Source: Plantago ovata (lineage: Eukaryota; Streptophyta; Magnoliopsida; Lamiales; Plantaginaceae). From it: a stretch of DNA of 64,000 nt. Shown here piece after piece: positions 21,397 through 34,200 of the stretch. The notes under the pieces are model-generated. The model saw only the letters and a program-made list of their open reading frames with translations, made no database searches and had not been told where the DNA came from. The stretch's first letter is position 1; the number at the start of each line of letters is the position of its first letter. The position numbers and the translations under genes were made by a program. The stretch covers positions 80,214,753 to 80,278,752 of the forward strand of contig CM051456.1 in NCBI GenBank assembly GCA_028274465.1, read 5' to 3'.

Positions 21397-22585
21397 TGAT
21401 GAATGTGTATTTTACACTTTCATTTGAGTCTTTTTCACCTATTTTAGCTATCATCTATGTTAATTTAGCTATATTTTAGTGCATTTTATTAGAATAGTGT
21501 CACGTTTCCCTTTAGTTTGTATTTTACAGGTTTTCATTGAAAAATGAGGTTTTCCGGGCAATTATATTGAAGTAGACAAGGAATTTGTGTTCCGAAGGCC
21601 TAATTGGAGTATCTGAAAGATTCCGGATAGGATTTGAAGTCTAGGGGTCGAGTCTGAAGGCTAAAAGGTCACTAGAAGGCAAAAATTGAGTCCGTAAAGA
21701 GGAAGAAATCCAAAAACACGTCGAAAACGCGTATCTGACCGGAAAATACTCTCAGGCGAGTCGCCCGGGACGTGGGACAAATCACCACACACCAGGCGAA
21801 TCGCCCGGTGTGTGGGGCCCTTCCCGAATACCTATATATAGTTGCTCAGTTTTCTCCGTTTTTCATACTTTTCCAGACCTTTTCTCTCACCTTTCTCAGT
21901 AGTTTTAGGTAGGAATTCTCCAGAGCCTGTTCTGGGGGTTCTTAGCTTAGGAGATACTTTTTCTTAGCGTTTTGGAGCTTGTAAGATCGCGATTCTTCGG
22001 AGATTGACAACCTTCGGTAACATTGTATCTTACAGTTTTTCTATTTATATTTATATATCTTTCATCATGTTTTCATTCAATCGTGGTATGATTTCTGTTG
22101 ATTGCATGACATCTATGAGTAGCTAAACTTCTCGTTGGTGATAGTATGTGATTTCTTAGCTAAGGATTAATAATTATGCTAATGGCTATATCGCGCATTA
22201 TACTCTGAGTTATTGCTTTATTTCTTTGATCTATCTAAAACCTCTATCTTCGTAGTGTTGAATAATTACGGAACACAATTGGACAATTCATTGATCAAAG
22301 ATCTCCATGCAAGACCGAGGAATTTATGCATGATTATTAACCTGCTATGCTTTGAATGAACATGCTATCACCAATCTCCATTATCTGCTAAGCAAAACCT
22401 TTGCTAAGTCATCTGTTGTTTTATATTCTTAAGTTAGATTAGATAAAGCTAGTTATAGTCCTTAGAGATCGACACTCGAGGTTATTCTACTGCTACACTA
22501 CGGTTTTCGTTGTAGTTGTGAATTGCCTTTGGCTAAATACAAATTTATTTGATTAATTAGAATCTGACAAATTCTCAGTTCATCA
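21397..22585 (+). repeat. A3 5' LTR
   Basis: 1189 bases, TGATGAATGTG...GTTCATCA. A TATA box (TATATATA, 21833-21840) lies just after the palindromes GGCGAGTCGCC and GGCGAATCGCC (about 21754-21806). Confidence 0.9.
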
Positions 22586-22588
22586 AAT

Positions 22589-22606
22589 TGGAGCCGCTGC
22601 CGGGGA
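22589..22606 (+). other. A3 primer binding site (tRNA-Asp)
   Basis: TGGAGCCGCTGCCGGGGA lies three bases after the LTR. It is complementary to the tRNA-Asp(GTC) 3' end with two mismatches. Confidence 0.75.
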
Positions 22607-22731
22607 CTATACTCCTTTTTTCTGTTTAGCTTTTTCATATTTTCAACATTTAATTCCTAGTTCTAGTAGTTTTTAGTTTTCCTATTTAATCTCTCTCTGA
22701 TACTGCTTTCCTAGTTTGTTACAGATAGTGT

Positions 22732-25700
22732 ATGCCACATACACGATCTAGAGGAACACCGCTTGCTGATTCAATTGCTGAGATCGATGATGAACGTGTC
22801 AGATTCAGTCAAATAAATTTGTAATTAGCCAAAGGCAATCCACAACTACAACGAAAACCGTAGTGTAGTTGTAAATGACTCGAGTGTCGTTCTCTCAGGA
22901 CTATAACTAGCTTTATCTATTTAACAAGAAAATATAAAACAGCAGATACAAAGCAAAAGGGGGTTTCAAGCAAATAATGGAGATTGGTGATAGTATGGTC
23001 CTTCTTAACATAATGAGGTCGATAATCATGCATAAATTCCTCGGTCTTGCATAGAGATCTTTGAATCAATCTAGTGTCCTGTTGCAAGTATTAAGCACTA
23101 CGAAGATAATATGGTCTGACTGGTCAACAACTAACGTCCTAATGTGTTCCGTAATTATTCAACACTACGAAGATAATTGGTCTGATGGTCGACAAGTGTC
23201 CAAGTGTGCATAATGATCAATACAACATACGAGAATTTTGGTTACAACTGATCAACGAAATAAAGCAATGACACGGAGTATAATGTGCGATATAGCCATT
23301 AGCATGATTATCTTCCCTCGCTAAGAATTCACATACTACCACCAAAGATAAATTTAGCTACTCATAATAGGCATGCAATCAATAGAAATCATAGAAGAAA
23401 ACATATTGAAAGAAGATAAAATAAGTAGATAAAAACTGTAAGATACAAAGTTACCGAAGGTTGTCAATCTCCGGATGATTGCGATCCTACGCGCTCCAAT
23501 CTGCTATGAAAAAGTATCCCCTAAGCTACGGAACTCCCAGGACAGGCCCCGGGAAGTCCCTACCTAAAACTATAGAGAGAGGTGAGAAATTAGGCTTGGA
23601 AAGATATGATTTTCGGAGAGAAAACTGAGCACTATATATAGGCCCGAATTTACTCTGGGGCGGTTCGCCCCATAGCTATTTCGTGGAATTTCCGCGTTTT
23701 CGACGCGGTTTTGAATTTCTTCACCTTTTCGGACTCGGTTTCTGACTTCTAGTGGCCTTCTAACCTCCAGATTCGACCCCTAGACTCCAAATCCTATCCG
23801 GAAACCTTCAGATACTCCAAATAGGCTTCTGGAACACCAATTCCTTGTAGACTTTAGTATAATTGCCCGTAAATCTCCGAATTTCAACCAAAACCTGTAA
23901 AATAAAATCTAAAGGGAAACGTGACACTATTCTAATAAAATGTACTAAAATATAGCTAAATTAACATAGAGGATAGCTAAAATAGGTGAAAAAGACTCGA
24001 ATGAAAGTGTAAAATACACATTCATCAATCGACAGAGTCTACCACCAAAGAAGGCGACTACTTCAAAGGCGTGAACTAGAGGAAATAGAGGATACCGATT
24101 TCTCTGAATCTCTACACAGTCTTTTCAAGGAAATCGACGGAATGGCAGAAGCTAGACCACTAAAAGCATGGGTTCAATCCTCCTAGGATCGAATGAGGGG
24201 ACCGGCGATTGTTCTTTTGTCTGCAACTCGTGATCTGGAAATCAAGAACCACGCGTTCCAACAACTTCCGAGGTTCTATGGCTTAGCAAGGGAAGATGTG
24301 ATGGGGTACTTGCACGATATCAATGATTTCGTCAACCAACTCCCACGACCCGGAGATGAAATAACAACGGATGAGTTGAGGATAAAGGTTTTTGCTATGG
24401 GGGGCTTGGCGACAGAGCCAAGTCATGGTTGAGTTCTCTACCGGCAGGTTCGCTGGACACTTGGGAGAAGGTTTTTTCAGCTTTCATGGAAAAATACTTC
24501 CCTCACACCTTGACTACCGCGCTTAAGGCGCAAATCACTGGATTCAAGCAGGACTATGATGAGACCATCTATACCGCGTTCGAGAGGTTCCAAGACCTCA
24601 TGAACAAGTGCCCTCACCATGGTTTTGAGCTTTCTGATCTAGTCCAACACTTCTACAATGGACTAACCTTCGAGAACCAACAAGTGGTAGACTTCCAATG
24701 CCGTGGCAATATTTGGGAGGAGACTGCGGAAGCCATCTGGGCAGTTTTCGAAAGGCTTGCTAAGGGTTCGCAGTTCAAGGACCCAAGGGCAATGGTTAGG
24801 AGACGTGGACCTGAAGCTCCACCTACTCAAGAAGCCACTATGTATAGGGGGAATGGGGATCAATTCGAGTGCTTTACCAACGAATTGAAACAAGTCCTCA
24901 AGAGCGCCACTGGAACAGCTATGTCAGACGACGTTTGTCGAATATGCAAGAACTATGGGCATGGAGCTCATATGTGTAGATCGGAGCTCGCATATGATGA
25001 TGGCAACTGGGTTCAAGGAGGCGAAGAGGAAGCCTTTGCTACGGAATTTGGTACTCAAGAAGCTAGCTACGGACAAGATGGTAGGAATCCTCGAGGTGGA
25101 TTTTGGAGAAGAGGATTCCGAAACAATCAAGGATACGCACCGTCTATCCAAACTTATGGACCTAACCAAGACCGTAGTAGGCTTAACTATGGTAATGACC
25201 ACTGCGAAAACCCCGCTCCGAAAGAGCAACCGAAGTCGAAGTCGGCTCAACTAATGGAGAACTTGCAAAAGATGGTTGATCACACCCAAAGTTTTCTCAA
25301 ACGTTATGAAGAAGATTCTGAGAAGACTAGGGCAAGGCTTGATCGATTGGAAGAGAGCACTAGGCTTGCCCATCAAAAGATGCAAGAGTTGATCGACCGA
25401 GGAGCAAGTAGGGAGCAAGGCAAGCTGCCAAGCAACACTGAGAAATCACCATCAAGAAGGTTGCTAAGTGCGAGTGTTGCAAGAAGGAAGAACCTCCACT
25501 AGCCAAGGAAGAAGAGAAGGGCCTTGGTTCTGACGAGAGTGAAGAGGAGCAAGAGAATCCCGAGCCACTCCCTCAAAGTTTCAATGTTAAGGTCGGGATT
25601 GGTGAACTTGAAGATGTCCGTGCTACACTAGACACGGGATCCTACTCTAATGTGCTCCCAATGAATGTGTTTGAGAAGAGTAGCCTTGGAAAACTATCTA

Positions 25701-26098
25701 AGCATAAGGCTATTGTGCAATTGGCGGATGGATCCTTTGTGAGACCCGAAGGCGTTGTGAAGAATGTATTGGTCAAGATTGGTGAAGCTTCTGTATACAC
25801 CAATTTTGTAGTTATGCCGGCGTCTACACCTGGGATGGGGGATGTCGTTCTCTTGGGGCGAACGTTCTTGACTAAGCTACGCTCCGTGATAGACATCTAC
25901 CGAAGGACTTGCACCATTGAGGTGGACAACAAGCGACATGTGTTGCGAGCCATATCTGATCCACCCGATCACTTTAATGCTTCTCACACCATTAACAACT
26001 GTGGTCTTGCTGTCTATGTTCATTCTTATTCACAGGTTCGTGGCATGAGGAGAAGATCCATGAAGGGGAATTCTAGTATCCTCAAGAAGAAGAGCTAG
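22732..26098 (+). pseudogene. A3 gag-protease polyprotein, interrupted
   Basis: The ATG at 22732 (MPHTRSRGTPLADS) begins the same polyprotein as in A1. It is split after codon 18 by a solo LTR and resumes at 24028. TAG at 24184, an insertion of two G near 24400 and a deletion of about 43 bases near 25446 break the frame. The gag domain, the CCHC knuckle (about 24940-24980), the coiled coil and the protease with ATLDTGSYSN (about 25621) are otherwise complete to TAG at 26096. Confidence 0.85.
22788..24027 (-). repeat. Family A solo LTR in A3 gag
   Basis: 1240 bases, TGATGAACG...CATTCATCA on the plus strand, flanked by ATCGA at 22783-22787 and 24028-24032. The perfect duplication and the exact resumption of the gag frame show a solo LTR left by recombination. 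Its palindrome array is reduced to one GGGGCGGTTCGCCCC near 23657. Confidence 0.95.
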
Positions 26099-26622
26099 GC
26101 GCAACCAGGAGTCGAGTCAAAGACTTTAATCAATGGCGCTATCCGGGAGGCAACCCGGAGTTTTTATCGCTTTTTTACTACTTTTTTGCATGCATTCATA
26201 CTTGAACAATTTGCTTTTCATATGTGAATTTGTTCGTCTCTGTGTCGTATGTGCTTATGTTTTTGTTTGAGTGAACTTTATCGAGTGGTTTTATGAGTAA
26301 AATGGTTTCGGGGATTAAAAACCGCGTTTTCTTTCGAAAAGTTTTGTCTTTCCACCTCGGGAGGTGGGGGGCGAATCGCCCCACCTGTCCAGAGAGCTCC
26401 GCGCTCTCTGGACGCGCGGGGCGATTCGCCCCACATGCGGGGATTCGCCCCGCACGGGGCGACTCGCCCCACACCAGGGGCGACTCGCCCCACGGATACT
26501 GCCAAGTCAAAAATGCGGAAAACCTCCATTCTCCTCATTTCTTCATCTCTTCACCCTTCTTACTTCCCAAAAAACCGAAAAACGCGAAAATATCGTCAAT
26601 CCTTCATAAAACCTTCATTACT
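26099..26622 (+). promoter_or_regulatory. A3 ORF2 promoter region (5' part)
   Basis: After gag-pro comes GGCGCTATCCGGGAGGCAAC, then at 26366-26495 a dense set of GGGGCGATTCGCCCC-type palindromes around a perfect stem CCAGAGAGC / GCTCTCTGG (26389-26411). It ends at TTACT, where A4 inserted; the leader resumes at 38296. Confidence 0.5.
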
Positions 26623-27781
26623 TGATGAACGGAAGAATTTGTCAGATTCTAATTAATCAAATAAATTTGTATTTAGCCAAAGGCAATTCACAACTACAAG
26701 GAAAACCGTAGTGTAGCAGTAGAATAACCTCGAGTGTCGATCTCTAAGGACTATAACTAGCTTTATCTAATCTAACTTAAGAATATAAAACAACAGACGT
26801 CTTAGCCAAGGTTTTTCTTAACAGATAGTGGAGATTGGTGATAGTATGGTCATTCAAAGCATAGCAGGTTAATAATCATGCATAAATTTCCCGGTTTTGC
26901 ATAGAGATCTATGATCAATGAATTGTCCAATTGTGTTCTGTAATTATTCAACACTACGAAGATAGAGATTTAGATAGATCAAAGAAATAAAGCAATAACT
27001 CTAGGTATAATGCGCGATATAGCCATTAGCATAATTATTAACCCTTCGCTAAGAAATCACATACTATCACCAACGAGAAGTTTAGCTACTCATAGATGTC
27101 ATGCAATCAACAGAAATCATACCACGAATGAATGAAAACATGATGAAAGATATATAAATATAAATAGAAAAACTGTAAGATACAATGTTACCGAAGGTTG
27201 TCAATCTCCGAAGAATCGCGATCTTACAAGCTCAAAACGCTAAGAAAAAGTATCTCCTAAGCTAAGAACCCCCAGAACAGGCTCTGGAGAATTCCTACCT
27301 AAAACTACTGAGAAAGGTGAGAGAAAAGGTCTGAAAAAGTATTAAAAATGGAGAAAACTGAGCAACTATATATAGGTATTCGGAAGGTGTGGGGCAAAGG
27401 GCCTCACACACCGGGCGATTCGCCCGGGAGTCTTTTTCGGCCAGATACGCATTTTCGACGCGTTTTTTAATTTCTTCCCCTTTTCGGACTCGGTTTCTGC
27501 CTTTTAGTGACCTTTTAGCCTTCAGACTCGACCCCTAAACTTCAAATCCTATCCGGAATTTTTTAGATACTCCAATTAGGTCTTCGGAACACCAATTCCT
27601 TGTCTACTTCAATATAATTGCCCGGAAAACCTCGTTTTTCACCCAAAACCTGTAAAATACAAACTAAAAGGAAACGTGACACTATTCTAATAAAATGCAC
27701 TAAAATATAGCTAAATTAACATAGATGATAGCTAAAATAGGTGAAAAAGACTTAAATGAAAGTGTAAAATACACATTCATC
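26623..27781 (-). repeat. A4 3' LTR
   Basis: 1159 bases, TGATGAACGG...CATTCATCA. The minus-strand TATA box is near 27368-27375, beside the GGGCGATTCGCCCGG palindrome (about 27412-27427). Confidence 0.95.
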
Positions 27782-29290
27782 AAACTCCCCAAACCGAACC
27801 TTTGCTTGTCCTCAAGCAACTAAGCTAGACTCTAATGCAAAAAACAATGCAACACAAAAAATGGAGTCTCATGCCAAATGGAATGAACTAATCTATTGAA
27901 TCTATCAAAAAACATATGAACAAAAACCATATAAATCATAACATGAATATTTGTTGAAGAATGCCTCGATTGACTCATACACATTCACATAAGCACTTAT
28001 GTCAAGGCAAGATAGTCTCTCGTAACATTCTCTACCTGGACCTAGTCAGTGACGACGTAATGACACATGTTAAAATACGAATGGTTGTCTCGTGCCTATG
28101 AAACTGAGGACTTACTACTGTTCACCAAGTTAATACGTTTCCTCAAAGAGGTCGAACCAATACGAAGGAGGGTTCCCTAAAAAAGATAACACTCCCCTAT
28201 TCTACCCGTCTCTCAAGCAAAGCCTTAAGTTATTCACCACTTTCTGAATGGCAGGACGAGGGTGGTCTAGAACAGATGACACTCAAAAGAAAAGATAAAA
28301 AATTACAACACGATTACGAACATTACAAGAATTGAAAAATGAGACAACACTTTGCTAAACTGCTTTTTGGCTCTTTTTTTTTGGACCCTTCTTTGCTTTT
28401 TTGGGGTCTTTTCATTTTTTCTTTTTTTTTCTTTTTCTCTTTTCTAGTTTTTTTTCTTCTTTTTTTCTGGAATTTTTTCTTTTTCTCATTTTTTCCGATT
28501 TTTTTTAGCCAGCAGTAGCACAACGAAAAAGAAACAAAAACGACCTCCCCAAACCTATTCGAAAGAATAGGTTGGAGTAGAAAAAGGAAAATAAACTCAC
28601 AACACAAAACTGAAAAACGAAAAACAAGTCTAATGATAGTGTAACCCCCTCCCCAAACCTATTCGAAAGAATAGGTTGCGAACAAAGGATCACACAACCT
28701 CACACTACCTCCTTCCTAGGCATTTAGCAATCTCAAAGCATGGTGAAGACTTGTTGCCTCTTAGGTACATAATTACTCGGGAAAACAACCATAAGACCCT
28801 AACATGCATCATCCTATTATAAAGGCTTTCGTGAACCGCAGTAGAGAAAACACCACTAAGTGATGTCGAGACTACCAAGCTTAACTAAGTGCAATACATA
28901 AATGTGACAAGCCAAGCGAGAAAAACCTCAAACAAATTCATAGAGATGAAGCATACGATTAATGGCATAATTAGTTGATCTACCCAATAAAAAAGTTCAA
29001 AAATTTGGCAATAAATTCCATATAAAACATGCAAGACTATCCTAGGATGAAATGTAGTGTATGCAACCTAAAAACTAAGAAAGCAGTAAACGTGCAAATG
29101 CAAATGCAGACGGATAAACATGCAAGGTACTATACTCAGCCTACTAATCCCAAGGTCTAAACCATCAATGGCAAGCTCTAAACCATCAATGTCAAGCTCC
29201 AAACTAACAACACTAGTTCACTTAAATCCCATCCCCCCTCATGAATTTAAAGCTAGTCCCTAGCAGTAAGAAAATGAGGAAATAAGATGT
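27782..29290 (-). other. A4 3' noncoding region
   Basis: Polypurine tract GGTTTGGGGAGTT (27782-27794, minus strand). Hairpins with arms AACCTATTC/GAATAGGTT lie at 28552-28573 and 28656-28677, each abutting another GGTTTGGGGAGG. The purine-rich tract is at about 28364-28510. The segment around 28245-28275 (TGGTCTAGAACAGATGACAC) is nearly invariant in all A and B copies. Confidence 0.75.
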
Positions 29291-29294
29291 GATA

Positions 29295-30166
29295 CTAGAT
29301 GTTACCGCATGGTTTGGCCTCGGTCGGCTGAGTATGCTGGATGTAAGGTATTGAGACTGCTCGAGGGGCCTTATAGGTGATCATCGGGGCTTGTGATAGT
29401 GGCGGTAGTTCCATTAATAGATCGGATAGGACCAACTCATCCATCTGTATCATCATTGTCCCTATTGTCTTCATTGTCACTACTGTCACCAACATCATAA
29501 CCAGTAGAGTTGTATTGTCGAAGAGCATCTTGAAGATTGGCCGCCACTGTTATGGAATCTTCCACCCGGTAGCTCTCCAATAGGTTGTGAACTGTTGAAA
29601 GGGAAAGAGCAGTGGTATCAGAGCCTCCCTCTCCAACGTTTTACACCCCGAGGAGGTTACAGCAAGCTTCTCGGATACTCAGAGGTTGTCTTCCATTTTT
29701 TCCTATTTCAACCACATTCTCTACGGTTGATGCCCCCGGATGTCTATATGATGCTCCCTTTAGAGGCAGTCAAGGGGAACCCCTAAGAGGGGCCGGGTGC
29801 CCATGTTATTATGTTTTGGAACCAAGCTAGCGATTCAGAACTTTCTCACCACTGTCGACTCAAGACTGAATCCGTTGTGGTGAGGTCGTCCCGGTGCCTT
29901 CCTATTCACTCGAACCTTCCAGTCCTTGTGATAGATTGCTGAAGTAATAATTGTTTCTATCCCTTCGGTGGTGCATGAATAGGCATAGGAGTCCTTACTC
30001 CAGGTGTACTCTAGCTCCTCCTCTTGGATAATCCGCGACGTTGTTGCAAGAGCCCGTGGCTCGAACGCACCTCTAACGAGATCACTCTCCTTGACATCGT
30101 TGTAATCGATCCCCCTCCAATACTTCATAGCAGCCAAAGGGGAGTGCTTCTCTCCCTTTGTGACAT
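29295..30166 (-). pseudogene. A4 ORF2, broken
   Basis: The main frame starts at the ATG at 30128 (MKYWRGIDYNDVKESDLVRGAFEP). It continues TTSRIIQEEELEYTWSKDSYAYS to about 29835, then breaks; the acidic tail is found at 29295-29528. Compared with A1 it lacks the KDVLHEFY segment. A 13-codon frame from 30166 ends in a TGA overlapping the ORF2 ATG. The product is plant transposon protein-like, function unknown. Confidence 0.55.
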
Positions 30167-31249
30167 AGTTCCTACAAACAGCAGTTAGTACCTCGTATGA
30201 CAGAAAACTGACTCATGCATATGTTAATGTAAGAGCGAAACACACGAGTGATAAAATCAACGATCGAACTCCGCAAATCCTTCATGTCTAGCCTAGCTAC
30301 TTCAACATGCAACATACCAATGTATCTACTACATGCATAAATCACATTATGCTCTTGCTAGACAACCAATAGCCTAAATAACAAGGCTCAATTCATGCCA
30401 TAGTAGCGAAAAATTCTAGCATCATAAATCCTCATACCCAACAATTATGCATTCTACCATCATATCCATCATTATTACATCAGTAAACACAATCATATGT
30501 ATGGAATCGAAGAAAAATACACAGTGCATAACAAGATAAAAACATCTAGTAGCAAAATTCCCAAATCAACAATCCAAGCATAATTGAGCATGCAATTCAT
30601 AGTAAATAACGCTTCTAATCACACAAACAACCTACCCATACATCATATAAGCCTAATTGAAGCTCAAATCAGAAAATCCCCAAATTTGAAAAATTAGGGT
30701 TCATAAGAAGATACCTCAGATCTTGAAAATGAATGCACTAGAGTGAAAGTTGTTCGGATGAAAAGAAAGAGCACGTAACGGGCTTCGATTCAAGCTAAAG
30801 AACACACAATTTGCTGGAGTAATGAAGATTTTATGAAGGTTTGAAGATATTGTGAAAATTGGGGAATTTTTTGGAGTAAGATGAAGGAGATGAAGAAAAA
30901 TGAAGAATTTGGGGGGCAAGCCCCGTTTTTCATCTACAGGAAATGTGGGACGATTCGCCCCCCATGGGGGGCGAGTCGCCCCCCACCTCCTGATGTGGGG
31001 AGATGAAACTTTCGAAGAAATCCGGTTTTTAAGTCTCCGAAAACAATTTTACTCATAAAACCACCCGAAAAAGTTCACTCAAACACAAACATAAGCACAT
31101 ACGACACAGAGACGAACAAATTCACATATGAAAAGCAAATTGTTCAAGTATGAATGCATGCCAAAAGCAGTAAAAAAGCGATAAAAACTCCGGGTTGCCT
31201 CTCGGATAGCGCCATTGTTTAAAGTCTTTGACTCAACTCCTAGTTGCGC
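30167..31249 (-). promoter_or_regulatory. A4 ORF2 leader with 5' intron and palindromes
   Basis: Palindromes GGGGCGA/TCGCCCC at about 30947-30988. The leader ends CTGAG|GTATCT (intron begins at 30714). The intron of 543 bases ends TACTAACTGCTGTTTGTAG (ends 30172), where TACTAAC fits a branch-point consensus. The ATG at 30166 follows. Confidence 0.55.
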
Positions 31250-34200
31250 CTAGCTCTTCTTCTTGAGGGTACTAGACTTCCCCTTCATGGATCTTCTCCT
31301 CATGCCACAAACCTGTGAATAAGAATGAACATAGACAGCAAGACCACAGTAGTTAACAGTGTGAGAAGCATTGAAGCGATCAGGTGGATCATATATGGCT
31401 CGAATCACATGTCGGTTGCCATCCACCTCAATGGTGCAAGTCCTTCGGTAGATGTCTATCACGGAGCGTAGTTTGGTCAAGAACGTTCGCCCCAAGAGAA
31501 CGACATCCCCCATCCCAGGTGTAGACGCCGGAAAAACTACAAAATTGGTGTATACATAAGCTTCACCAATCTTGACCAATACATTCTTCACAACGCCTTC
31601 GGGTCTCACAAAGGATCCATCCGCCAATTGCACAATAGCCTTATGCTCAGATAGTTTTCCAAGGCTACTCTTCTCGAACACATTCATAGGGAGCACATTA
31701 GAGTAGGATCCCGTGTCTAGTGTAGCACGGACATCTTCAAGTTCACCAATCCCGACCTTAACATAGAAAATTTGAGGGAGTGGCTCGGGATCCTCTTGCT
31801 CCTCTTCACTCTCATCAGTTCCAAGGTCCTTCTCTTCTTCCTTGGCTAGTGGAGGTTCTTCATTCTTGCAACACTCGCACTTAGCAACCTTCTTGATGGT
31901 GATTTCAACAGGTAGATCACCCACCAAGGTAATGGACATCGCCTTCTCAGTGTTGCTAGGCAGCTTGCCTTGCTCCCTACTTGCTCCTCGGTCGATCAAC
32001 TCTTGCATCTTTTGATAGGCAAGCCTAGTGCTCTCTTCCAATCGATCAAGCCTCGCCCTAGTCTTCTCAGAATCTTCTTCATAACGTTTGAGAAAACTTT
32101 TGGTGTGATCCACCATCTTTTGCAAGTTCTCCATCAGTAGAGCTGTCTTCGACTTCGGTTGCTCTTTTGGAGCGGGATTTTCGCAGTGGTCATTACCATA
32201 GTTAAGCCTACTACGATCTTGGTTAGGGCCATAAGTTTGGCTAGCCAGTGCATATCCTTGATTGTTTCGGAACCCTCTTCTCCAAAATCCACCTCGAGGA
32301 TTCCTACCGTCTTGTCCGTAGCTAGCTTCTTGAGTACCAAATTCCGTAGCAAAGGCTTCCTCTTCGCCTCCTTGAACCCTGTTGCCATCATCATATGCAA
32401 GCTCCGATCTACACATATGAGCCCCATGCCCATAGTTCTTACATATTCGGCAAACTTCGTTCGACACAGTTGTTCCAGTGGCGCTCTTGAGGACTTGCTT
32501 CAATTCTTTGGTAAAGCACTCGAATTGATCCCCATTCCCCCTATACATAGGGGCTTCTTAAGTAGGTGGAGCTTCAGGTCCACGTCTCCTAACCATTGCC
32601 CTTGGGACCTTGAACTGCGAACCCTTAGAAATCCTTTCGAAAACTGCCCAGACGGCTTCCGCGGTTTCCTCCCAAATATTTCTACGGCATTGGAAGTCCA
32701 CTACTTATTGGTTCTCCAAGGTTAGTCCATTGTAGAAGTGTTGGACTAGATCAGAAAGCTCAAAACAATGGTGAGGGCACTTGTTCATGAGGTCTTGGAA
32801 CCTCTCAAACGCGGTGTAGATGATCTCATCATAGTCTTCTTTGAACCCAGTGATTTGCGCCTTGAGCGCGGTAGTCAAGGTGTGGGGGAAGTATTTTTCC
32901 ATGAAAGCTGAAAAAACCTTCTCCCAAGTGTCCAGCGAGCCCGCCGGTAGAGAACTCAACCATGACTTGGCTCTGTCGCCAAGCCCCATAGCAAAAACCT
33001 TATGTAAGAAAATATGGTCAGAGTTACCCCTAGGGTACGCAGCGGAATTTTAAAAAATTTCTTAACATACTAGTTAATTGATTATGCATATGTCGTATAT
33101 ATATAAACACGTCAATTAGAAGACTAACCTTACTTCCAAAGCAGCTTCCAAGTCTTCGTAATAATCCGGTGTATCTTCTCCTTCGTCGAAGTCGAAGATA
33201 TCTACAATACTCTGTATATCTGCAAGACAATAAGAGTTAGTTTCCAGCTCCTAGAACCTCAACCTTGGTATCCACGGATGAACAGCCTATCGGAAGAATG
33301 CTAGGATATTCTTTATGTGACCAAGAAGACGGGGCGGCAATTCCCTCCGGTGGCGGTGTGCGCGCGCGTGAGGCTAAGGGAGGAGGGGAGAGTTTTTATT
33401 TTCTCTAAGAAAACTGGGTAGAATAACTGTGTATCAAAAGTCACACGTAAAATCGTATGTCAAACTCTCTCCAATAGTCTACTATATATAGTAGTCTATA
33501 GAAGCCTAAAGCATAAGCAATTAGACTTCGTAAAGGAATAAGAATCTAATTCTTATCGCACAAGGAAACCAATATCAAGTCTAGATTCATTCCCAATCAA
33601 ATCAAAACTCAATCAGGAAAATCTAACTTATCCCTTGGACTTCTAATAGAGGAAGGAGTCGAACTCCTTCCCCTATTCTGCCACGCGCGCGCGCGCCTGT
33701 CCTACGGGACGTGGGTCCCACTTTTGGGACCCACATATATTTCTAAGGCAATCCAAACTCCAAGTAGATTTTTGCCCAAGTGCATATGTTAATTCTAAAT
33801 TAACATATCCTTTACAATCAAACCTCCATTATATTTCCAAAATATAATCTTTAATTGTATTTACATAAAATACAATTACTTAGCCAATTCAATTAATAAT
33901 TCCAAATCATTAATTGGGCCACCAATTGTTATAATTAATTCCAAATCAATTATAATCCATCAATCACAATTAATTCCAAATTAATTGCGATTCCATCTTC
34001 AAGGATATCCTGATAGGCTGAATCACCGCATAGTGTGACCCATAGGGCCTCACCGTATTAAGCAAGTCCTAGACTAGGAAACATGGAATTCCTAGACGGT
34101 TCCATTTGCAATATTAATACGTGAGGACGTTTGAGAGGTTTCTCAAAGCTAACCCTTTCGTTGCGAAGCCTGTTGCGCTCAACGCGGCGATGGTAACGTC

